A stretch of 64,000 bases of DNA from Kineococcus endophyticus. GTDB taxonomy: Bacteria > Actinomycetota > Actinomycetes > Actinomycetales > Kineococcaceae. Both the position numbers and the translations under genes were made by a program. The notes under the pieces were generated by a model. It worked only from the letters and a program-made list of their open reading frames with translations, made no database searches and was not told where the DNA came from. This document shows, piece after piece, positions 26,651 to 35,408 of this stretch (position 1 is its first letter; each line of letters opens with the position of its first letter). The stretch lies in contig NZ_JBFNQN010000006.1 in NCBI RefSeq assembly GCF_040796495.1, positions 62,001 through 126,000 of the forward strand. Reading direction: 5' to 3'.

Positions 26651-27397
26651 TCAGCGACCGACGGGGCGGACGAAGTGCGGGCCCGTCGGCCGCCGGCGTC
26701 CCGCCGTCGCGACGGTGAACCGCACGACGTCGCTGCGGTACCGGTCGTCGCCGGCCTCGAACACCCGGCCGTCCGCGCCGTAGGAGAACCGCCGCAGCCG
26801 CAGGACGGGAGTTCCCGCGTCGACGTCGAGCAGGCGGGCGTCGTCCTCGTCGGCCGCGACGGCGTCGATCTCGTGGTCCACGTCGCCGACGTCGTACCCG
26901 TGCGACTGCAGCACCTCGGTGATCGAGACCGCGTCGAGGTCCTCCCCGAGCAGCAGGCGTCCGACCTCCTCGACGTAGGTGAGGCGTTCGAGCATCGTCG
27001 GGCGGTCGTCCAGCGTCCGCAGGCGCAGGACGTCGACGACGCGGTCACCCGGTTCCACGCCGAGCAGGTGGGCACGGTCGGCGTCGGCCCGGTGCAGCGT
27101 CACCGACTGCGTGCGGGCCCCGGGCCGGGCGCCGATCTCCCGGGCCCAGCGCGTGAACGGGACCGAGGTGTCGACGGGCTGACGCGCGGGGCGCGTGACG
27201 ACGCGGCTCGGGCGGCCCCGCGTCGACTCCACCAGGCCCTCCGCGCGCAGCGCGGCCAGCGCGTTGCGGACCGGCCCCCGCGACGTGCGCCACCGGGCGG
27301 CCAGCTCGCCCTCGGTGGGGACGTCGTCGCCCGGGCGCAGGTCCCCGGACGCGATGCGCTCCCGCAGGTCGTCGGCGATCTGCTGGTAGACGCTCAC
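26651..27397 (-). CDS. GntR/HutC-family regulator (PhnF-like)
   Basis: 248 residues. The N-terminal GntR wing is VYQQIADDLRERIASGDLRP, then VPTEGELAARWRTSRGPVRN. It is followed by a UTRA ligand domain (about 85-240: RTQSVTLHRADADRAHLLGV, ERLTYVEEVGRLL). GTG at 27397. It is divergent from an FAD oxidoreductase and phosphonatase-like pair, so it probably represses that operon and responds to a phosphonate or its breakdown product. The effector assignment is inferred from context. Confidence 0.88.
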   Translation of the reverse strand: MSVYQQIADDLRERIASGDLRPGDDVPTEGELAARWRTSRGPVRNALAALRAEGLVESTRGRPSRVVTRPARQPVDTSVPFTRWAREIGARPGARTQSVTLHRADADRAHLLGVEPGDRVVDVLRLRTLDDRPTMLERLTYVEEVGRLLLGEDLDAVSITEVLQSHGYDVGDVDHEIDAVAADEDDARLLDVDAGTPVLRLRRFSYGADGRVFEAGDDRYRSDVVRFTVATAGRRRPTGPHFVRPVGR

Positions 27398-27482
27398 CGC
27401 GGCACCGTACCGACGCCCCGGGTGAGGTGTACATCTGGTTCCTCGTCTGCTTGAGTTGGGTAGACAGCTTGGGGAGGTGCTG
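27398..27482. promoter_or_regulatory. Divergent promoter region, GntR / FAD oxidoreductase
   Basis: An 85-bp region with a -10-like TAGACA (27461-27466) ahead of the FAD gene and no good -35. Symmetric elements that could bind the GntR protein are GGTGTACATC (27426-27435, TGTACA core) and GTCT...AGAC (27445-27465). Confidence 0.4.
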
Positions 27483-28604
27483 GTGACGGACCACAGCGAC
27501 GTCGTCGTGGTCGGGGCGGGGATCGTGGGGCTCGGCGTCGCGGACGCCGCCCGGCGCCGGGGGCTGTCGGTGACGGTCCTGGACCGCTCGCCCGCGGCCG
27601 CCGGGGCGACCGTCCGCAACTTCGGGCACGTCTGCCTCACCCCTCAGACGGGTCGCGCCTGGGAGTACGGCAGCGTCGCCCGCGAACGGTGGCTCCAACT
27701 CGGCCACGACGCGGGGTTCCGCGTCCGCCAGGACGGCACGTGGGTCGTCGCGCGCCACCCCGACGAACTCGCGCTGCTCTCCGCAGCCGCGGACCAGGCC
27801 CCGGACGGAACCCCCGTGCACCTGCTCGACGCCGACGAGTTCACCGCCCGTGTCCCCGTCGCCCGGGCCGTCGGCGGCGCGCACCTGCCCGCCGACCTCC
27901 AGGTCGATCCCCGCCGGGCCGCCGCGGCGCTCGCGGCCCACCTCGAACGACGGGGCGTCCGGTTCCGCTGGCGCACCCCCGCCCTCGGGGTCGAGGAGGG
28001 CCGGGTCGTCACCGGTCGCGGAACCCTCACCGCCGGCCTCGTCGTGGTCGCCGTGAACCACGACCTCGACCACCTGCTGCCCGGACTGGCGGAGGCGGCG
28101 GACGTGCAGCGCTGCGCGCTCGACATGCTCCGCGTCGACGCCGCTCTGCCGGCGCCGTTGCCCGGGCCACTGCTCACGGGGTGGTCCCTCGTGCGGTACC
28201 GCGCGTTCGCGGACCTGCCGGAGGCCGTCGCCGTCCGGGACCGCCTGCACGCCGAGCACCCGCGGTGGGCGGCGTTCGACGTCAACCAGATGTGCACGCA
28301 GCAGCCCGACGGGTCGCTGCTCGTCGGGGACACCCACCGGCGGGGGGCCGGGGTCGACCCGTTCCTGTCCGAGGAGGCGCACGAGCTGCTGCTCGACGGC
28401 GCCGCCGACCTGTTCGGCGTCCCCCGTCCGCGCGTCCTCGAACGCTGGCAGGGCGTCTACGCCAGCGGTCCCGAGGAGTTCCTGCTCGCCCGTCCCGCTC
28501 CTGGTGTCGTCGTCGCGACGGTGACGACGGGCATCGGCATGACCACCGGTCTCGGCTTCGCCGAGCACGCCGTCCAGTCCGCTCTCCAGGGAGAAGGCCC
28601 GTGA
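27483..28604 (+). CDS. FAD-dependent oxidoreductase, TIGR03364-type (phosphonate-associated)
   Basis: 373 residues in the DAO family. The FAD motif is DVVVVGAGIVGLGVADAARR, followed by GATVRNFGHVCLTPQTGRAW, which is typical of the subgroup that travels with phosphonatase-like HAD proteins. TTGIGMTTGLGFAEHA is the C-terminal FAD contact. Members are proposed to deaminate or demethylate aminophosphonates oxidatively to an aldehyde. GTG at 27483 follows GGAGG. It overlaps the next gene by GTGA. The substrate remains a prediction. Confidence 0.84.
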   Translation: MTDHSDVVVVGAGIVGLGVADAARRRGLSVTVLDRSPAAAGATVRNFGHVCLTPQTGRAWEYGSVARERWLQLGHDAGFRVRQDGTWVVARHPDELALLSAAADQAPDGTPVHLLDADEFTARVPVARAVGGAHLPADLQVDPRRAAAALAAHLERRGVRFRWRTPALGVEEGRVVTGRGTLTAGLVVVAVNHDLDHLLPGLAEAADVQRCALDMLRVDAALPAPLPGPLLTGWSLVRYRAFADLPEAVAVRDRLHAEHPRWAAFDVNQMCTQQPDGSLLVGDTHRRGAGVDPFLSEEAHELLLDGAADLFGVPRPRVLERWQGVYASGPEEFLLARPAPGVVVATVTTGIGMTTGLGFAEHAVQSALQGEGP

Positions 28605-29269
28605 CCCGCACCGAACTCCTCGTCCTCGACCTGGCCGGCACCACCGTGCAGGACGACGGTGTCGTGGAACGCGCCTTCGCCCTCGCCCACGAGCGCACGG
28701 GCATCGCCCGGGGGATGCCGTGGCCGCAGGCGCTCGCCCACGTCCGCGCGACGATGGGTCAGTCCAAGCTCGACGTGTTCACCCACCTCGGTGGGGGCGA
28801 CGTCGCGGCCGCGGCCCGGGCGGCCACCGCCTTCGAGGACGCGTACGCGGAACTCGTCGCGGCCGACGGGGTGCAGGAGGTCTCCGGCGCGACGCAGTTC
28901 CTGCGCGACGTCGCCGGGCGGGGGATCCGCGTCGTGCTGACGACGGGTTTCGCCCCCGCCACCCGGGACGTCCTGGTCGATGCCCTCGGCTGGCGCGACC
29001 TCGTGGACGGAGCCCTCTCGCCCGCCGACGTCGGTCGCGGCCGGCCCGCGCCGGACCTGGTGCTGGCCGCCGCCCTGCGGACGCAGGTGTCGGCGATCTC
29101 CGCCGTCGCGGCCGCCGGCGACACCGTCAGCGACGTGCGGTCAGGGCTGAACGCAGGGGCGGGTCTCGTGGTCGGCGTCCTCACCGGCGCCCACGACCGG
29201 CCCGCTCTGGAGGAGGCCGGGGCGCACCTCGTGCTGCCCGACGTCACCGCTCTGCTCGGGCACCTGTGA
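28601..29269 (+). CDS. Phosphonatase-like HAD hydrolase
   Basis: 222 residues. DLAGTTVQDDGVVERAF carries the nucleophile Asp in the DxAGTT pattern shared with phosphonoacetaldehyde hydrolase PhnX. GRGRPAPDLVLAAAL and AAAGDTVSDVRSGLNAGAG give the Lys/Arg and acidic motifs. This corresponds to the PhnX-like family TIGR03351, expected to split the C-P bond of a phosphonate aldehyde or hydrolyse a related phosphate ester. It is coupled by GTGA to the FAD oxidoreductase, which would make its substrate. Confidence 0.84.
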   Translation: MTRTELLVLDLAGTTVQDDGVVERAFALAHERTGIARGMPWPQALAHVRATMGQSKLDVFTHLGGGDVAAAARAATAFEDAYAELVAADGVQEVSGATQFLRDVAGRGIRVVLTTGFAPATRDVLVDALGWRDLVDGALSPADVGRGRPAPDLVLAAALRTQVSAISAVAAAGDTVSDVRSGLNAGAGLVVGVLTGAHDRPALEEAGAHLVLPDVTALLGHL

Positions 29270-29279
29270 GGATCGGACC

Positions 29280-30419
29280 GTGCCCGCGATCGCTCCCCAC
29301 GCCCTGACGATCCCCGCCTCGCCGATCCGCCGGATCTACGACCTGGCCCGGGGCCTCGACGACGTCGTCCTGCTGAACGTCGGGGAACCCGACCTGCCCG
29401 TGGCGCCGCACGTCCTCGCGGCCGGCGCCCGGGCCTGGGAGGACGACGTCACCGACTACACCCCGAACGGGGGGATCCCCGCGCTGCGGGCGGCGATCGC
29501 GGCGAAGCTGGCCCGCGAGAACGACCTGCACGTCGACCCCGAGCAGGTGTGGGTCACCGCGGGCGGGATGCAGGCGCTGCACCAGGTCCTGTCCCTGACG
29601 CTGGGGGCCGGTGACGAGGTGCTCGTCCCGGACCCGGGGTACGTGAACTTCTCGATGACGGCCCGGCACGTGGGGGCCGTGCCCGTCCCGTACCGCCTCG
29701 ACCCCGACGACGGTTTCCGCCCGGACCTCGCCGCGCTCGAGGCCGCCGTCTCACCCCGGACGCGGGTGCTGCTCGTGAACTCGCCGTCGAACCCGCTGGG
29801 GACGGTGTACCCCGCGCCCGTCGTGGCGGAACTGGTGGAGTTCGCTCGGCGGCACGACCTGTGGGTCGTCTCGGACGAGGTGTACGAACGGTTCACGTTC
29901 GGCGTCCCGCACGTCTCGACCGCGTCGCTCGACCCGGACGGCCGGGTGCTGTCGGTGTTCTCGTTCTCCAAGACGTACGCGCTGACGGGTGCCCGGGTCG
30001 GCTGGTTCGTCGCGCCGCTGGACTGGGCGCCGATGCTGCGCACCGCGCAGGAGGCCGTCGTCAGCTGCGTCAACGCCCCCGCCCAGCACGCCGCCCTCGC
30101 CGCTCTGACCGGCGACCAGCAGGTCGTCACCGACGCCCGCGAGCACTACCGCGCGAACATCGATGCGGTCTGCGAGGTGCTGTCCGGCAACGGGATCCGG
30201 TTCCAGCGACCGCAGGGATCGTTCTACCTCTGGGTCGACGTGTCCCACGTGTCCGGCGGCGACGTCGCCGGCTGGTGCGAGCGGTTCCTCGTCGAACGTC
30301 GCGTCGCGGTCGCGCCGGGGTCGGCGTTCGGTACCGGCGGGGAGGGGTGGATCCGGTTGTCCCTGGCCGGGACCCGCGATGACGTGCTGCGGGGTTCGTC
30401 GCGGATCCCGGCTCCCTAG
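29280..30419 (+). CDS. PLP-dependent class I/II aminotransferase
   Basis: 379 residues, fold type I. DYTPNGGIPALRAAI, VTAGGMQALHQVLSLTLG and NSPSNPLGTVYP are standard. The PLP lysine is in FSFSKTYALTGARVGW, and a late Arg in GWIRLSL would bind a carboxylate. It begins 10 bp after the phosphonatase-like gene, so it is probably the third gene of that operon, perhaps removing the amino group of a phosphonate or recycling nitrogen. It could also be an unrelated aspartate-type aminotransferase. A 12-bp palindrome, CTCCCTAGGGAG, covers its stop codon. Confidence 0.87.
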   Translation: MPAIAPHALTIPASPIRRIYDLARGLDDVVLLNVGEPDLPVAPHVLAAGARAWEDDVTDYTPNGGIPALRAAIAAKLARENDLHVDPEQVWVTAGGMQALHQVLSLTLGAGDEVLVPDPGYVNFSMTARHVGAVPVPYRLDPDDGFRPDLAALEAAVSPRTRVLLVNSPSNPLGTVYPAPVVAELVEFARRHDLWVVSDEVYERFTFGVPHVSTASLDPDGRVLSVFSFSKTYALTGARVGWFVAPLDWAPMLRTAQEAVVSCVNAPAQHAALAALTGDQQVVTDAREHYRANIDAVCEVLSGNGIRFQRPQGSFYLWVDVSHVSGGDVAGWCERFLVERRVAVAPGSAFGTGGEGWIRLSLAGTRDDVLRGSSRIPAP

Positions 30420-30426
30420 GGAGTTC

Positions 30427-31407
30427 TCACCAGGCGTAGGCCTCGGGGGCCGGCTTGCTGCCGTGGGGGAACGGCGCGGGGAACAGCTCGTCGAGCCGGT
30501 CGAGCGCGGCCTGGTCGAGCTGCAGTTCCAGCGACCGCAGCGACCCGGTGAGCTGCTGCTCGGTGCGAGGCCCGATGATCGGTGCCGTCACGGCCGGCCG
30601 GGTGAGCAGCCAGGCGATGCCGACGTCCGCGGGGTCCGCCCCGAGTTCCCGGCAGAACTCCTCGTAGGCCTCGATCGCCGCCCGGTTCGCCGCGAGCCCG
30701 TCGGTGTTCGACGTGCCGCGCCCCTCGTCGCCGCTGGCCTGCTTGGCCAGGACCCCGCCGAGCAGGCCGCCCGCGAGCGGCGACCACGGGATGACGCCGA
30801 GCCCGTAGTGCTCCGCCGCCGGCAGGACCTCGAGTTCCACCCAGCGCGACATGAGGTTGTAGAGCGACTGCTCGCTGACGAGGCCGACGATCCCGCGCTC
30901 GGCGGCGCTGGCCTGCGCGGCGGCGAGGTGCCACCCGGCGAAGTTCGAGGAACCGGCGTAGAGGATCTTGCCCTGCTGGCGCAGGACGGACATGCCCTCC
31001 CAGATCTCCTCCCACGGCGTCGCCCGGTCGACGTGGTGCATCTGGTAGAGGTCGATGTGGTCGGTCTGCAGGCGCTTCAGCGACGCGTCGCAGGCCTGGC
31101 GGATGTTGTAGGCGGACAGCTTCCCGTCGTTGGGCCAGTCGGTCATGTCGCCGTAGAGCTTGGTGGCCAGGACGGTCTTCTCGCGGCGGCCGCCGCCCTG
31201 GGCGAACCAGCGGCCGACGATCTCCTCCGTCTCGCCCTTGTGGCTGCCGTAGCCGTTCGCGGTGTCGAAGAAGTTGATGCCGTGCTCGTGCGCGGCGTCC
31301 ATCACGGTGTGGCTGTCGGCCTCGCTCGTGCGGGGGCCGAAGTTCATGGTGCCGAGGCACAGCGGCGAGACGCGCAGACCTGTGCGGCCGAGGTGGCGGT
31401 ACTCCAT
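30427..31407 (-). CDS. Aldo/keto reductase
   Basis: 326 residues, a full-length (alpha/beta)8 AKR. The tetrad is visible as Asp48 and Tyr53 (FFDTANGYG), Lys83 (ATKLYGD) and His124 (YQMHHVD). IIGPRTEQQLTGSLRSLEL near the C-terminus binds NADPH. It matches the YhdN/Gfo-like general stress group that reduces aldehydes and ketones. It is convergent with the aminotransferase and divergent from the response regulator, with no clear partner. Confidence 0.92.
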   Translation of the reverse strand: MEYRHLGRTGLRVSPLCLGTMNFGPRTSEADSHTVMDAAHEHGINFFDTANGYGSHKGETEEIVGRWFAQGGGRREKTVLATKLYGDMTDWPNDGKLSAYNIRQACDASLKRLQTDHIDLYQMHHVDRATPWEEIWEGMSVLRQQGKILYAGSSNFAGWHLAAAQASAAERGIVGLVSEQSLYNLMSRWVELEVLPAAEHYGLGVIPWSPLAGGLLGGVLAKQASGDEGRGTSNTDGLAANRAAIEAYEEFCRELGADPADVGIAWLLTRPAVTAPIIGPRTEQQLTGSLRSLELQLDQAALDRLDELFPAPFPHGSKPAPEAYAW

Positions 31408-31492
31408 GCCGGAACCCTACGCGCGGGGTGGGGGACCGGCGCGGTCGATCTGTCGCCCCGCCCGGCGGGTGCACGCTCGGCATGATGGGCGG

Positions 31493-32161
31493 GTGCGCAT
31501 CCTGCTCGTGGACGACGAGGTGACCCTGGCGACGACGCTCGCCGCGGGCCTGACCGGTGCCGGGTTCGCGGTGGAGCTCGCCCACGACGGGCTCACGGGC
31601 CTGCAGCGGGCGCAGGAGGGGACGTTCGACGTCCTCGTGCTCGACATCATGCTGCCGGGCCTGAACGGGTACGAGGTCTGCCGCACCCTGCGCAGCCGGC
31701 AGGTCTGGACGCCCGTGCTCGTGCTCACCGCCAAGGACGGGGAGTACGACGAGACCGACGCCTTCGACCTCGGCGCCGACGACTACCTGCGCAAACCGTT
31801 CTCCTTCGAGGTCCTGGTCGCCCGGCTGCGCGCGCTCGTCCGCCGTGGGGCCCCGGAACGTCCGGCCGTGCTCGACGCGGGGCGGCTGACGCTGGACCCG
31901 GCGCAGCAGCGCGTCCACCTCGACGGGGCCGAGGTGCGCCTGACGGCGCGGGAGTTCCAGGTGCTGCAGCACTTCATGCGCCACCCCGGCGACGTGCTGA
32001 CGAAGACGAACGTCCTGCAGAACGTCTGGGACGAGTTCTACGAGGGCGACGACAACACCGTCGAGGTGTACGTCGGGTACCTGCGCCGCAAGCTCGGCCG
32101 GGAGTTCTTCGAGACCGTCCGCGGGGCCGGGTACCGGTTCCTCCCGGCGCCCCCGACCTGA
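31493..32161 (+). CDS. OmpR/PhoB-family response regulator
   Basis: 222 residues. The receiver domain has LVDDEVTL, phospho-acceptor Asp in VLVLDIMLPGLNGYE, VLVLTAKDG and DYLRKPFSFE. A winged helix follows (VRLTAREFQVLQHFMRHPG, NTVEVYVGYLRRKLG, TVRGAGYRFL). GTG at 31493 sits 6 nt after CATGAT, so it is probably leaderless. No kinase is adjacent. The best partner is the histidine kinase at 33901-35307, two genes away on the opposite strand. An 11-bp tandem repeat upstream of that kinase fits OmpR-type binding. Confidence 0.93.
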   Translation: MRILLVDDEVTLATTLAAGLTGAGFAVELAHDGLTGLQRAQEGTFDVLVLDIMLPGLNGYEVCRTLRSRQVWTPVLVLTAKDGEYDETDAFDLGADDYLRKPFSFEVLVARLRALVRRGAPERPAVLDAGRLTLDPAQQRVHLDGAEVRLTAREFQVLQHFMRHPGDVLTKTNVLQNVWDEFYEGDDNTVEVYVGYLRRKLGREFFETVRGAGYRFLPAPPT

Positions 32162-32181
32162 CATCGTGGGTCCGGACTGAT

Positions 32182-32199
32182 CCCGGGGACGGCCCCGGG
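32182..32199. terminator. GC-rich hairpin after the response regulator
   Basis: CCCGGGG-ACGG-CCCCGGG, 7-bp stem, 20 bp after the stop and before the ribosome site of the HAD gene. It may terminate or attenuate. Confidence 0.4.
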
Positions 32200-32218
32200 G
32201 CGAGGGCTGGAGGTCGCA

Positions 32219-32881
32219 GTGGGTCAGGACGGGGACGTCGACGTCACGGCACGGGGGTTCCTCTTCGACTGCGACGGAGTCCTCGTCGACTCCGACGCCA
32301 GCGTCCACGCGGCGTGGAGCCGCTGGGCGGTCGAGCACGGCTTCGAGCCCGACGGCGTCTACGCCCAGGTCCACGGCCGGCGCGCGGCCGACACGGTCGC
32401 CCTCCTCGTCCCGGACGCGGCCCGGCAGGCGGAGTCGTTGCATCGCATCAACGTCCTGGAGCTCGAAGCGGCCGGTGAGGTGCCGCCCGTGCCGGGTGCG
32501 CCGGAGCTCGTCGCCGCCGTGCCTCCGGGCGCGTGGGCCGCGGTGACCTCCGGGACGCGTCCGCTGGCCCGCGCCCGGCTGCAGGCCGCCGGTCTGCCGC
32601 TGCCCGACGTCATGGTCACCGCGGACGACGTGAGCGCGGGCAAACCCGCGCCCGAGGGGTACCTCGCGGCCGCCGCCGCCCTGGGCGTGCCGCCCGCCGA
32701 CTGCGTCGTCCTCGAGGACGCCGTCGCGGGAGTGCTCGCCGCGCGGGCCGCCGGGGTGGGCGCCGTCATCGGTGTGGGCGAACGGGCGCTGGCCACCGAC
32801 GCGGACGTCGTCGTCACCGACCTGCGCGCCCTGACCGTGGTGGACGGCGGCCTCCGGGTCGCGGGCAGCAGGCTCCGGTGA
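32219..32881 (+). CDS. HAD-family phosphatase (beta-phosphoglucomutase/GPH-like)
   Basis: 220 residues. Motif I is FLFDCDGVLVDSDASVH, motif II AAVTSGTRPLAR, motif III SAGKPAPEGYLAAA, motif IV VVLEDAVAGVLAARAAG. A small helical cap lies between I and II. It likely removes phosphate from a sugar phosphate or phosphoglycolate. GTG at 32219 has GGAGG at 5 nt. It overlaps the hydroxyacid dehydrogenase by GTGA, so both may act on products of one 2-hydroxyacid route. Confidence 0.88.
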   Translation: MGQDGDVDVTARGFLFDCDGVLVDSDASVHAAWSRWAVEHGFEPDGVYAQVHGRRAADTVALLVPDAARQAESLHRINVLELEAAGEVPPVPGAPELVAAVPPGAWAAVTSGTRPLARARLQAAGLPLPDVMVTADDVSAGKPAPEGYLAAAAALGVPPADCVVLEDAVAGVLAARAAGVGAVIGVGERALATDADVVVTDLRALTVVDGGLRVAGSRLR

Positions 32882-33897
32882 CCGGCAAGCCCGTGGTGCT
32901 GCTGCGGCCCGCGCCGCAGCGGCGCGACCGCATCTTCACTCCGGACACCCTGCGGCGGCTGCACGACCTCTTCGACGTCGTCGACCTCGAGGACGACCCG
33001 TCGCCGGGGGCCGTGGACCGTGCCCTGCCCGACGCGTTCGCGATCGTGGGTCAGCCCGACCTGCCGGCCGAGCGCCTGCGCGGAGCCGAGCGCCTGAAGG
33101 CGATCGTCAACGTCGAAGGCAACTTCTTCCCCAACGTCGACTACGCCACCGCCTTCGCCCAGGGGGTGCGGGTCCTGGGTTGCGGGACCGCGTACTCCCA
33201 GGCCGTCGCCGAGTACGCCCTCGGGCTCGCGCTGGACCTGGCCCGCGGCATCACCCGCGGCGACCGGGCCGTGCGCGCGGGCACCGAGGAGTACACGGCC
33301 GCGGGGAACCTCGACGCGGTCCTGCTCCGGCGGGCCCGCGTCGGGATGGTCGGGTTCGGGAACCTCGGCCGTGCCCTGCGGCCGCTGCTGGCCCCGTTCG
33401 AGACCGCCGTGCGGGTCTACGACCCGTGGCTGCCCGCGGCGGTCCTGCAGGACGCGGGCGTCGTGCCTTCCAGCCTGGAGGACACGCTCTCCGACAGCGA
33501 CTTCGTGTTCGTCCTGGCCACCGCGACGGCCGAGAACGCGCACTTCCTCGACGGGTCCGCCCTGGACCTCCTGCGCCCCGGCGCGCGGCTCGTGCTCGTC
33601 AGCCGGGCGAACGTGGTGGACTACGCCGCCCTGCACGAGCGGCTGGCGCAGGGGCGGTTCCTCGCCGCGATCGACGTCTGGCCCGAGGAACCCATCCCCG
33701 CCGAGGACCCGTTCCGGACCCTGGAGACCGCCGTCCTGTCCGCCCACCGGGCCGGCGGCATCCCGCAGGCCTTCACCTCGATCGGCGACATGGTCTGCGA
33801 CGACCTCGAGCTGATGAGCCGGGGCCTGCCGCCCGTCCGGTTGCAGGTCGCGGCCCCGGAACTCGTCACGCGGTACCGCAACAAGCCCGTGGGCTGA
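32878..33897 (+). CDS. D-isomer-specific 2-hydroxyacid dehydrogenase
   Basis: 339 residues. The NAD-binding motif VGMVGFGNLGRALRP starts at about 155, and catalytic Arg (LVSRANVVDYA), Glu (DVWPEEPIP) and His (LSAHRAGGIP) are all present. The N-terminal substrate domain includes LKAIVNVEGNFFPNVDY. It probably reduces or oxidises a 2-keto or 2-hydroxy acid such as glyoxylate or hydroxypyruvate. It is translationally coupled to the HAD phosphatase. Only 3 bp separate it from the convergent histidine kinase stop. Confidence 0.9.
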   Translation: MTGKPVVLLRPAPQRRDRIFTPDTLRRLHDLFDVVDLEDDPSPGAVDRALPDAFAIVGQPDLPAERLRGAERLKAIVNVEGNFFPNVDYATAFAQGVRVLGCGTAYSQAVAEYALGLALDLARGITRGDRAVRAGTEEYTAAGNLDAVLLRRARVGMVGFGNLGRALRPLLAPFETAVRVYDPWLPAAVLQDAGVVPSSLEDTLSDSDFVFVLATATAENAHFLDGSALDLLRPGARLVLVSRANVVDYAALHERLAQGRFLAAIDVWPEEPIPAEDPFRTLETAVLSAHRAGGIPQAFTSIGDMVCDDLELMSRGLPPVRLQVAAPELVTRYRNKPVG

Positions 33898-33900
33898 CCG

Positions 33901-35307
33901 TCAGTCCGGGGGCAGGGGGGCCAGCGGCAGTTCCACCCGGAAGCTCGTCCCCGGCGCCCCGCCCTCGGGGTCCTCGACGCGCACCGACCCGCCGTGCGCG
34001 GTGACGACGTCGCGGACGACGGCCAGCCCGAGCCCGCTGCCGCCCGCGTCCCGCGCCCGGCTCTCGTCGAGCCGCACGAAACGGTCGAAGATCCGCTCCC
34101 GGTCGGCGACGGGTACCGGGGCGCCGTCGTTCGTCACGACGAGGACCGCCCGGGACCCGTTGCGGCGCAGCTCGACCGCGACCGACGAGTGCGCGTGCCG
34201 GACCGCGTTGTCGACGAGGTTGCGGAGCACCCGCGCCAGCGCCGACGCGTCGCCGAGGACCCGCGCCGGTTCGCGGTGGAGGGCCACGTCCAGACCCGTC
34301 GTGCCGCGCAACCTGCGGTGCTCGTCCGTCACGAGGTCGTCGAGGTCGACCTCCTCCCGCTCCGGTTCGGCGACGGTCCCTGCCCGGCCGCGTTCGTCGA
34401 GCCGGGCCAGCAGCAGGAGGTCCGAGACCAGCCGGTCCAGCCGCTGCGCCTCACCCCGCACCAGCCGGGCCAGGTCGGCCGGGTCGGTGCGTTCCGGTTG
34501 CGTCAGTGCGATGTCGGCGGCCGCGCGCAGCGTCGCGACGGGACTGCGCAGCTCGTGGCTGGCGTCGGAGACGAACTGCCGCCGCACCGCCTCCCCGCCC
34601 TCCAACCGGTCGAGCATCGCGTTCATCGTCGTCGCGAGCCGGGCCACCTCGTCCTGCCCCGGCGGGCGCGGCACCCGCTCGGACAGGTCGCGGTGGCTGA
34701 TGCCCTCCACCGTGCGTCGGATGCGCGTGACCGGACGCAGCGCCCGCCCCACGAACACGTACGTCGCGAACCCCACCGCGAGCAGCAGCAGCGGACCCGC
34801 CACGGCCAACCCGGCGGCCGCGGCGTGCAGCGTGTCCTCCCCGGTGCCGAGGGACTGCGCCACGAACACCGTCGACCGCCGGCCGTCGACCTGCCCCGAC
34901 AGGCTCGTCACGAGGTATGCGTCGTCGTCGAACGGCAGCCGGACCTTCTCGTGGCCCGTCCCGGTCGGCACGGTCGCCGGGTCCAGCAGCGGTGCGGCCC
35001 CCCGCAGGTCCGCGCTGGAGGCGACCACGTTCCCGTCGGCGTCCAGCAGTTGCACCGCGGCGCGTCGGCGGGCCGCCGCGTCGATCGCCGCCTGCAGGTC
35101 CTCGCGGTCCACCCCGGCCAGCGCCTGGACGGACTGCGCCGTGGCGAGGTTCGACGCCTCCAGCGACTGGCGCAGGTCGTCGCGCAGCAGGAGCAGCAGC
35201 AGCCCGCCGGCGGCCAGCACGACGAGGGCCTGCACGAGCACCGCGGCCACCGTCGACCTCACCTGGACGCCCGCACCGCGCCACCGGGTCACCACCCGGT
35301 CGCGCAT
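33901..35307 (-). CDS. HAMP-containing sensor histidine kinase
   Basis: About 468 residues. TM1 lies near 15-37 and an extracytoplasmic sensor domain of about 120 residues runs to TM2 (about 165-190). HAMP (ALRPVTRIRRTVEGISHRDL) follows, then HisKA with SDASHELRSPVATLRAAAD (phospho-His), and HATPase with NLVDNAVRHAH, IFDRFVRLDE and GGSGLGLAVV. ATG at 35307 is chosen; upstream in-frame GTGs exist. Its partner is probably the response regulator at 31493-32161. The promoter region, shared with dedA, contains an 11-bp tandem repeat. Confidence 0.92.
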   Translation of the reverse strand: MRDRVVTRWRGAGVQVRSTVAAVLVQALVVLAAGGLLLLLLRDDLRQSLEASNLATAQSVQALAGVDREDLQAAIDAAARRRAAVQLLDADGNVVASSADLRGAAPLLDPATVPTGTGHEKVRLPFDDDAYLVTSLSGQVDGRRSTVFVAQSLGTGEDTLHAAAAGLAVAGPLLLLAVGFATYVFVGRALRPVTRIRRTVEGISHRDLSERVPRPPGQDEVARLATTMNAMLDRLEGGEAVRRQFVSDASHELRSPVATLRAAADIALTQPERTDPADLARLVRGEAQRLDRLVSDLLLLARLDERGRAGTVAEPEREEVDLDDLVTDEHRRLRGTTGLDVALHREPARVLGDASALARVLRNLVDNAVRHAHSSVAVELRRNGSRAVLVVTNDGAPVPVADRERIFDRFVRLDESRARDAGGSGLGLAVVRDVVTAHGGSVRVEDPEGGAPGTSFRVELPLAPLPPD

Positions 35308-35369
35308 CCGTTCGAGGTTCCCGCTCCGCACCCGCCCAGCATCGACCCTCCACCGGATCGGCACGCCGG

Positions 35370-35391
35370 TTCAGCTGACGTTCAGCCGACG
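35370..35391. promoter_or_regulatory. 11-bp tandem direct repeat, likely OmpR-type response regulator site
   Basis: TTCAGCTGACG is followed immediately by TTCAGCCGACG (10 of 11 identical). This head-to-tail layout with one helical turn spacing is how OmpR/PhoB-type regulators bind. It lies between the divergent histidine kinase and DedA genes, just upstream of a CACAGT -10 six bases before the DedA GTG. The regulator at 31493-32161 is the obvious candidate. Confidence 0.6.
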
Positions 35392-35408
35392 ACTGCCACA
35401 GTGTCCGC

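Noticed and set aside
30412-30423. CTCCCTAGGGAG palindrome as an operator or att site
   Set aside because: It covers the aminotransferase stop codon between convergent genes, has no loop, and shows no other sign of an integration site.
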